A stretch of 64,000 nucleotides of DNA. Source: Ariolimax columbianus. Lineage: Eukaryota > Mollusca > Gastropoda > Stylommatophora > Arionidae. Location of the stretch: the NCBI GenBank assembly GCA_036924085.1, contig JAVGWX010000005.1, forward strand, positions 97,702,172 to 97,766,171, given 5' to 3'. The position numbers were made by a program, and so were the translations under genes. This document shows positions 57,182-64,000 of the stretch, piece by piece (positions within the stretch are counted from its first letter, which is position 1; every line of letters starts with the position of its first letter). A model generated the notes under the pieces. It ran no database searches. It had not been told where the DNA came from and saw nothing but the letters and a program-made list of their open reading frames with translations.

Positions 57182-57990
57182 GATTTGGACATTGATATGA
57201 GATCCATGATTACAAAATTTGCTGATGGCACACACCTATGCAGTTGTGTTCTATCTAGAGCAGAAGTGGATTTATTGAGATCGGATTTAGATAAAATTCA
57301 AGAAAGGTCTGTAAACTGGCAAATGAAGGTTCACGTAAATAAATGTACAGTAATTCCACATGGGCAGATCCAATGTCTGCAATATCAACATAATTACCGA
57401 ATGGGCGAGAACAATATTAGAAAGATAGTTAAGGAAAGGGACCTCGGTGTTATAATAGATCATACAAGTAAGGTGAGTGAGCAAGTGCAGGTGGCAGTGA
57501 AAAAAGCAAATGCAATGTTAGGTATGGTAAAAAGAAATATTACACATAGGAGAAAGGAAGTGACAGTCAAACTGTTTAAAGCATTAGTTAGACCTAGATT
57601 GGAGTACTGTGTACAGGTGTGGAGTCCTTATCATAGAGGGGATATATACATGCTGGAAAGAATACAAAAAAGGTACGACAAAGATGATAGTGGGATTCCA
57701 GAATTACAGTTATGAGGAAAGACTCAGTGTTTAGAAAAGAGAAGAATTCGAGATGACAATAAAGGTTTATAAGATGATCAGAGAAACAGATAAATTAGAC
57801 TATACAAATTTTTTCTAAATACAACCACCCACAAGAACAAGAGGGCATAGGAATAGAGAAGTTTGTGTCTCTATGACAACAAGATCTATGCAGGCAGTAG
57901 CAGTGTCTCCCACACCTATAAGGCTATCAGGTAGACCAATGGAGACAACCGCTTCTCAGCAGGAAGGTTGAGAGTGGTATAGAGAAATCC
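56905..57990 (+). pseudogene. CR1-type LINE reverse transcriptase remnant
   Basis: The plus strand reads SKVKIKWNRWRGR and a WCSTGLGFGTNF segment that in the neighbouring frame gives CQVKRGVPQGSVLGPILFF (near 57058-57110). Then a (TA)n run, YDLDIDMRSMITKFADGTHL (near 57178), WQMKVHVNKCTVIPHGQIQ, KERDLGVIIDHTSKVSEQVQ, and KLFKALVRPRLEYCVQVWSP follow. The order GVPQGSVLGP-LF, IYINDLD, KFADDT, W-MkfN--KC, EKDLGVii, KALVRP-LEY--QVWSP is the CR1 family signature. FADG replaces FADD, so it is inactive. Downstream, YEERLSV and TRGHRNREV fit the CR1 C-terminus. Confidence 0.85.
57110..57181 (+). repeat. (TA)n at the IYIND box of the CR1 RT
   Basis: About 35 TA dinucleotides replace the position where the family has ATA-TAT-ATA-AAT codons (I-Y-I-N). 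The RT frame before and after is continuous through the repeat. Confidence 0.95.
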
Positions 57991-58079
57991 ATACAGATAG
58001 AAATAACAGTTGGCAAAGTAAGTAATGATCCACAGGTTAGGAACACGCTGCAATATAGCTGTCCGATTTATGACGACAG

Positions 58080-58335
58080 TCTTCTTAGGTTCTTAGTCGA
58101 CCTGCACTTCTACAGGTGCAGATGCCCCTGTGCAGTTCTCAGCTCTGGTATGATCTGGATGTGGCCGAAAGAAGAATTTCCTGCTTAGCGGGTTAGGCTC
58201 GAGCAGCTTAATACTAAACTGCGTTAGGACAATCGCTTACGGATGGTGGTTAACCGATGTGCAAGCTCATCTTAATAGTCTCGAACACTAGAGCAAAGTA
58301 GACTCGTAGCCTGTTAGGCGCCATCTATACTGCTA
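58080..58335 (-). mobile_element. Diverged end of the ~0.7-kb retroposon family
   Basis: AGACTCGTAGCCTGTTAGGC then GCCATCTA at 58300-58328 matches the terminus AGACTCGTAGCCAGTTACGG-CGCCATCT of the copies at 26.7 and 53.7 kb. The rest is hard to align by eye. Confidence 0.5.
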
Positions 58336-58904
58336 TTAACAAACCACTTAACCATGGCCGGTGTTATGCCATGTGACACAGTTAGTCGACTCTTACGAAA
58401 TGCTCTCTGTGGTGCTATTCTTGTCCTTGTTAGACCCCGGCGGACAACGCGGATCAACAATCACCACAAACAAAATCCCAAATATCAGTCAATCACAAAT
58501 ACGGGAATAACAAACATTGTTACCAGGATTGACGTACTGTTCGCGGCTGAACAGTTTTGTTGTCAATGGGAAGGGTTAACGCGTCACGCCTGCGGAGTAC
58601 AGTGAGTAAACTAGGTACTCAACAATGGTATTATTGAGTCATCGATGTCAGCATGATACATCGCGTGATACTCAATTGCGTTGTTGTTGTGAGATACGGT
58701 AAGTTATGTTAATCAGAACTGATATCGTGAAGCTACAGGTAAACTCACAGGTTTTCAGACTGTTTGAGCAGTAAAAAAAGAATATTGAAAATGACTGTCC
58801 CAGCAGTTCGCTGGTTGTACACACTGTTGATTCATTCTTGTCTGCACGTGAAGAGGATGTCATGGACATATTTAAGTGTCTCGCCTGGTCCTTTTGGATG
58901 GCTA
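58336..58904. other. Nothing recognised
   Basis: A short open frame at 58354-58605 has no family resemblance. Confidence 0.35.
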
Positions 58905-59191
58905 CTTCTGCTTGCTAGATGTTGAACAATAAAAGTGTGAGAATGTAGTCCTGGGGACAGCCTGGATCAAACCACATGGAATCGTGTCCATGTTCACACG
59001 AGGTACTATTTGCTCTTTCCACTGGATCAGATGCTGTACACTTCACCAACCAATGGTTGATTCCCCTTTCCTTATAACATGTCACCGGTTCCACAGTGTT
59101 ATGTGCATCCTTCATTCTAAGAGCCACAATTCGTTCCTGCGTTAGCTGGAATCGCCTCGCAATCATTGTGTGTACATGTGTTGGTATCACC
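58905..59191 (-). pseudogene. Possible decayed exon of an ADAM-type Cys-rich region
   Basis: On the minus strand, acceptor-like TTCTATTCCAG is followed by a segment that in one frame reads CTHNDCEAIPANAGTNCGS, then stops, while the next frame gives VTCYKERGINHWLVKC and CEHGHDSMWFDPGCPQDY. P-A-N-A-G-T-x-C-G recalls the GTPCG segment of secreted reprolysin-like metalloproteases, and the later Cys-rich part fits a similar context. A one-base frame change separates the halves, so this would be a pseudoexon. The assignment is tentative. Confidence 0.3.
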
Positions 59192-60645
59192 TGGAATAGA
59201 ATTCTCAATACTTCTCTTTTCTTTCCCTCACATTTACTCTGTGACGTATCCTATTAATTTCAGTTATTCTTTCTCCACTACATCAACATAGAAAACACTA
59301 ACACTTATCTGAATAATAAAACCAGTTAATTCATTTATTACAAGTCTAGTCATTTACACCATTATCAAAACTTACTGTATCTAATATAACTAAATCTGTC
59401 TAACTCATAGGAAGGTCAGCATGGGCTTGAATGGAACCCCTGGATCTATACCCAGTTCTATTGTCTTCTATCCTATTCTCTTATCTACTATTTCACTTAT
59501 TTTACCACTATCTAGTTCGTGGTTTCGTAGTGCACCTAGGCAGTTGGTGATCGTCAGGAGTCTGCAGTTGAACGAAAAACCTATCATGAGGTGTGATCTC
59601 TAGGGATCAAGGTTATAAATATGGTTCCGTCTGAGCTAATTTCGATCTGCATGAACTGAATCGATCGTACTTTCAGCCATCTCTCGTCCTGAGCAGATCA
59701 TCACGAATTGATGTCTGTGCAGTCTACATATACGTTTTCCTGAACTGAATCGTGCGTATCATCAACTATCTCTCTAGGGGATACAACTCTTTGGGATTGT
59801 ATCCCATATGTCTGTACACCACATCATGCCATCAACGTTGTCACTGCCACTCGAAGTGATAGGTTGCTCACTCGTGTCACCAGTACATAAAGGCCACCAT
59901 TCACCCCAACTGGCACACGTGCAATTGCCTCGGAGCGTAGTGGATTAGCCTTCTGTCAAGTTCTGTCCAAAATGAACATTGTCTCTACTTTTTATTGGAA
60001 TCTTAGCTCCACCCAAAGTAACATGGCCGATGATCAGGAGGTACCTCTGTCTCTCCTCCGTTGACCGGTCAGCAGTCAATGTCTTTCTCTTGACTACAAC
60101 ACTTGTAAGTCTATCTAGTTCCTCCTACCTGGATTCTTAATAACTTCACTGGCTATCTTGTCATCATGTCAATGTGAATGTGACAGCCTGCCGTCTACTT
60201 GTGTGTCGTTTACTACCTCTACCCACGTTTCTGTGACTCTAGTTTCTACAGCAAATGGGCTGGACTAGAACCCCTACCATCTTTGACAACAGTCTCCAAC
60301 TCACTTACAGTAAACAGTTCTCTCCATCTATCGTGTTACTAATTGAAATCCAGCTTTGTCAATGACTGCACGACGTGCGATCCGTTAGCTTGACCTGTTC
60401 CTACCTGAGTTGAAATATCCTATTACGTTCATCCAAGAATAAGTTGCTAGCTCCAACTCCTCTGCTCCCAATGAAACTGTTACACACCTGGGGTATCATC
60501 ATTGCCATGTATCATTCCAAAATATAAGATAGGACGTGTTCATTTTCCAGATGCAACATTAGTTTTCTGGGCACTATTTTAATCAAGTAATTTTCCATAC
60601 ACATTCTGGAAAACAACTGTCGGATGCCTGCGTAGCTGTGACACC
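59192..60645. other. No gene recognised
   Basis: About 1.4 kb of C/T-rich sequence with short open frames only. No array, SINE or LINE motif could be placed. Confidence 0.4.
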
Positions 60646-60657
60646 AGAGTGGAATTC

Positions 60658-61000
60658 TTCTTCTTCTTCTTCTTCTTCTTCTTCTTCGTACGCAGTCAGA
60701 CAGTAACCATTATTTTTTCGAAAAAAGCGGCGGTCATCCTGAGGCTGTCGACACTGCCATAGAGCTTGTCTTGTGGTTCCACTGGTGATGGCCACATCTG
60801 CTCTCTCTGATCCTCGTATGTCGGGCAGTTCTGCAGCAGATGCTCAGCGGTTATTTTATCGGTACCACACGGGCATTCGTCGGTACCACCTATCTTCAAT
60901 TTGTTGAATAGGTGGTACATCAGTCTATTGTGGCCAGTGCGAAGTCTGAAGACAACGACATGCTCTCTTCTGTTCAACTGGTAATAGGCATCGTTTTTGG
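60658..61000 (-). mobile_element. Jockey-type LINE copy 5, 5'-truncated, with 12-bp target duplication
   Basis: Flanked by AGAGTGGAATTC at 60646-60657 and 61001-61012, a perfect 12-bp target-site duplication. The minus strand keeps an unbroken C-terminal frame: MNRREHVVVFRLRTGHNRLM, HLFNKLKIGGTDECPCGTDK, AEHLLQNCPTYEDQR, AAFFEKIMVTV, stop near 60696. The 3' end ACTGCGTACGAAGAAG and (GAA)n follow. The intact frame and perfect duplication mark it as one of the youngest insertions here. Confidence 0.93.
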
Positions 61001-61012
61001 AGAGTGGAATTC

Positions 61013-61365
61013 GAAAATAATGAGCATGTCACTGTAACCATCAAAACATGTCCTAATAGGAGACTAAAGTTTCAAATAGCTAGCAACCTCATCACGCTAA
61101 CCGTTGCAATTGATACCGCTACGTTAGGTGCTATGGTACCGTTTCCATGCAATGAGACAACTACAGGTGTGGCCCTATGATTCACTTGGAGAGAAAGCTC
61201 GAGTCAATCATGAAGGACTGTGGAGTCCTTGCCAGGTTAAAGTGGTCGGCGCAGATTGGTATAGAACCAATTCTCAGTTTTGTATACTTTATCATATTGG
61301 TTGACATGCGCTATAACAGAGATCATGTTGCACAGTTTACAATAATCAACGTCAGGCACTTGGTC
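61013..61365. other. Nothing recognised
   Basis: Between the Jockey copy and the 99-bp array. Confidence 0.4.
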
Positions 61366-61367
61366 TA

Positions 61368-62076
61368 GGGTAAGAAACTTGAGATGATCATCACAACCTT
61401 GCAACAACTAACACATCACACTTGGTACTTGACAAGAAACTTGAGTCAACACAATAATATGGTAAAGGGTAAGAAACTTGAGATGATCATCACAACCTTG
61501 CAACAACTAACACAGCACACTTGGTACTTGACAGGAAACTTGAGTCAACACAATACGATGGTAAAGGGTAAGAAACTTGAGATGATCATCACAACCTTGC
61601 AACAACTAACACAGTACACTTGGTACTTGACAGGAAACTTGAGTCAACACAATACGATGGTAAAGGGTAAGAAACTTGAGATGATCATCACAACCTTGCA
61701 ACAACTAACACAGCAAACTTGGTACTTGACAGGAAACTTGAGTCAACACAGTACGATAGTAAAGGGTAAGAAACTTGAGATGATCATCACAACCTTGCAA
61801 CAACTAACACAGCACTCTTGGTACTTGACAGGAAACTTGAGTCAACACAATACGATGGTAAAGGGTAAGAAACTTGAGATGATCATCACAACCTTCCAAC
61901 AACTAACACAACACACTTGGTACTTGACAGGAAACTTGAGTCAACACAGTTCGATGGTAAAGGGTAAGAAACTTGAGATGATCATCACAACCTTGCAACA
62001 ACTAACACAGCACACTTGGTACTTGATAGGAAACTTGAGCCAACACAATACGATGGTAAAGGGTAAGGGACTTTAG
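61368..62076 (+). repeat. 99-bp array, 7 copies, open through 230 codons
   Basis: Units with AAACTTGAGATGATCATCAC, AACCTTGCAACAACTAACAC and CTTGGTACTTGACAGGAAAC. The period of exactly 33 codons keeps the plus-strand frame (K-K-L-E-M-I-I-T-T-L-Q-Q-L-T...) open from 61384 to 62076. No upstream exon or known domain. Differences between units are mostly single bases and include amino-acid changes, so there is no sign of protein-level selection by eye. Best called a minisatellite. Confidence 0.95.
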
Positions 62077-62384
62077 ATGATCACAATCACACATTACAAT
62101 CATCACATCACACTTGACGTAAGAGTGGAAGCTGCAGCTTACCAGGAGTTAACAATGTTCGAAAAAAGGCAAAATGAACAATAGTAAAAGTAGTATTAAT
62201 GCAATTTTGCAATAAAAGTACAATATTAAAAAATAGGGAATAGACAGATAAAAAAGTAGCTTTTATAAAACGTAAAACGGTATTTGATGTGGTAACAGTT
62301 CTTGTAGTAGTTGTATAAACATAAGCAGAAGTAGTAGTGGCAGCACGTGAAGTACTGTGCTCGCAGCATCAGTAATCATCATCA

Positions 62385-62620
62385 TCATCATCTAGGTGGT
62401 CATACCTAAGTCGGGTTGTAAGGTTGTCTGAGCTTGTCTCTCCATTTGACCATATCCTATGATTGGACAGACCTAAGTCCGGTTGTAAGGTTGTCTGAGC
62501 TTGTCTCTCTACTTGATCATATTCTATGATTGGTCAGACCTAGGTCGGGTTGTAAGGTTGTCTGAGCTTGTCTCTCCATTTAACCATTTCCTATGGTTGG
62601 TCAGACCTAAGACAACTCTT
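62385..62620 (+). repeat. About 67-bp array, 3-4 copies
   Basis: Units GACCTAAGTCGGGTTGTAAG plus GTTGTCTGAGCTTGTCTCTC and an ATTGGTCA end. Confidence 0.92.
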
Positions 62621-63799
62621 GGTTGCATGAAACACATACCATCAGTTTTCCAGCATTCTTTCAATTTTTCTCTTGTTAGGGTCCTCACATATAGCCCACT
62701 AATTCATGTCTATCTCCGAGAGATTGTCATGTAAAAGTTCATTGGCATTGCCCAGTTTATAGGTTTTTTTTTCAGCTGCCACTTTTCTTTTAACTTATAA
62801 CCACAGTAGCTTCTATTGCCTTTGGTTGGTAATGGTAGGGTGGCAGCCTCAAACACTTATGTCCATGCTCCTTTATTATTTTGTCGATGTGAAATATCTT
62901 TGTCTTTTGTGTCTGATGTACAAGACAAAGCAATTCAAGTTTGAGATACATTTCGTGAAATGGTATGTGTTCCTTGTTGAGTAATAAATCTATTGCATTT
63001 TTGAAATCAAGGATAAAAGGACGTTGTCCTTTGGGACGCTACTCTGTCGTATAGTGCATTGTTCATTATAACAGAAAGCTCGATCTAAGGAAGACAAATA
63101 AAGCACAGTTCACTCAATCCACTCTCTAAAAATATGGCCGCTCATCTCGGTTTGCAAGGCCAGATTCTCTGTCAACTTTGATTTAAAAACGGATTCAGCA
63201 TTATTCGTCAGTCCATGCTGCCAGCAATTAGAATGAAATTGTAGAAGGATGAGGACGAGGAGAATGTTGAGGAGAAAAAGAAGAAGAACAAAAAGATGAA
63301 GAAGAACAAAAAAGAGGAAAAAGAGGAAGAACACGTTGAAACAAATTAATAACCTTACAAATAATAACCATTATGGTAATTACTAGGTGAAAAGCGGGCA
63401 AGAACTGCTCCCCAGAATGTCAACAACAGCTGACTCCACGCCATGCGTTACTAGACACAAACCACTCGCCATTAACTGTCACATTCTACACAAATACTTA
63501 CTACAGCAGTAGTTAATACATGTACTAAAAAAATCTCATAACCTCTACACGTAGTTACCACTTCTTTAATTGATGCGGGAGCTAGTATTGTCACATAACC
63601 CGGAGTGAGGCCTGATTTGAACTGTATATAACGTCAGGAAAAGACCATAATCCTGGCATCGCTCACTTCAAGTTTGTTTGGTAGGTATGTGGTTGTTGTC
63701 GTTTCGCTGGTGTCATTAGCTAGAGCCGCGTCTACCAATTTTGTAATTGTTTGGCTTCACTCTTCTTCTTCGTCGTTGGTTATAATATTTTTCCTATTG
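62621..63799. other. No gene recognised
   Basis: Includes an A/G-rich stretch at 63240-63330 (GAA/AGG). No motif. Confidence 0.4.
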
Positions 63800-64000
63800 G
63801 TCAGTGAGACAGTCTGTCTCACAGGTCTCTCATCAACACTAAGTTTTTTTCTCATAACATAAGAATATCTACTTCTCTCACTGACCTGACAGGCTGTCTC
63901 ACAGGTCTCTCATCAGTACTAAGTTTGCTCTCATAGCATACCAATATCTACTTCTCTCACTGACCTGACAGGCTGTCTCACGCGTTTCTCATCAACACTA
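63800..64000 (+). repeat. About 78-bp array, at least 2.5 copies, running off the window
   Basis: Units with GACAGGCTGTCTCACAGGTC, TCTCATCAACACTAAG and TATCTACTTCTCTCACTGAC. Copies start near 63803, 63880 and 63958. Confidence 0.92.

Overview
This is a repeat-rich animal nuclear segment. It has spliced exons with GT-AG introns, tRNA-derived SINEs, RTE-, Jockey- and CR1-type LINE remnants, a mariner remnant, degenerate 18S/28S rRNA pieces and more than 30 tandem arrays. SINE and LINE types point to a mollusc or another lophotrochozoan. That is an inference from remembered families, since no search could be run.

The only convincing host gene lies on the minus strand, from about 48.2 kb down to about 20.0 kb. 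Eight coding exons and a probable 3' UTR exon can be joined with every splice phase compatible, giving 1359 nt (452 codons plus stop). The predicted product is a secreted protein: a signal peptide (exon 1), cysteine-rich modules with fixed spacing C-x6/7-C-x15-C-x22/23-C-x18-C-x4-C (exons 2-5), then one von Willebrand factor A domain (exons 6-8) with all metal-site motifs. The stop codon appears to be made by splicing, as TG|A. A second vWA C-terminal exon is on the plus strand at 5974-6162.

Layout: 0-4.7 kb is an RTE-type LINE pseudogene with a 5'-truncated Jockey-type LINE nested inside it. 5.9-6.2 kb is the plus-strand vWA exon. 6.5-7.1 kb is a 66-bp array. 7.6-10.1 kb is an RT fragment followed by chimeric 28S/18S rRNA sequence. 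11-19 kb is mostly minisatellites and LINE scraps. 20-48 kb is the vWA gene, with introns full of SINEs, LINE pieces and arrays. 48-50.4 kb is arrays. 50.6-55.8 kb is a nearly full-length but broken endonuclease/RT LINE, interrupted by a ~0.7-kb retroposon. 56.9-58 kb is a CR1-type RT. 58-64 kb holds a retroposon end, a short Jockey copy with a 12-bp target duplication, and more arrays.

The main observation is that several tandem arrays are amplified pieces of transposon coding sequence sitting inside that same transposon, with the flanking halves still colinear. Examples are the DFNAKVG and KVHKTTWRSPD segments of a LINE endonuclease, the LEDVDEY segment of an RTE RT, the GRPKVS segment of a mariner transposase, and a (TA)n run at the IYIND box of a CR1 RT. 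Transposon genes here look like the seeds of minisatellites.
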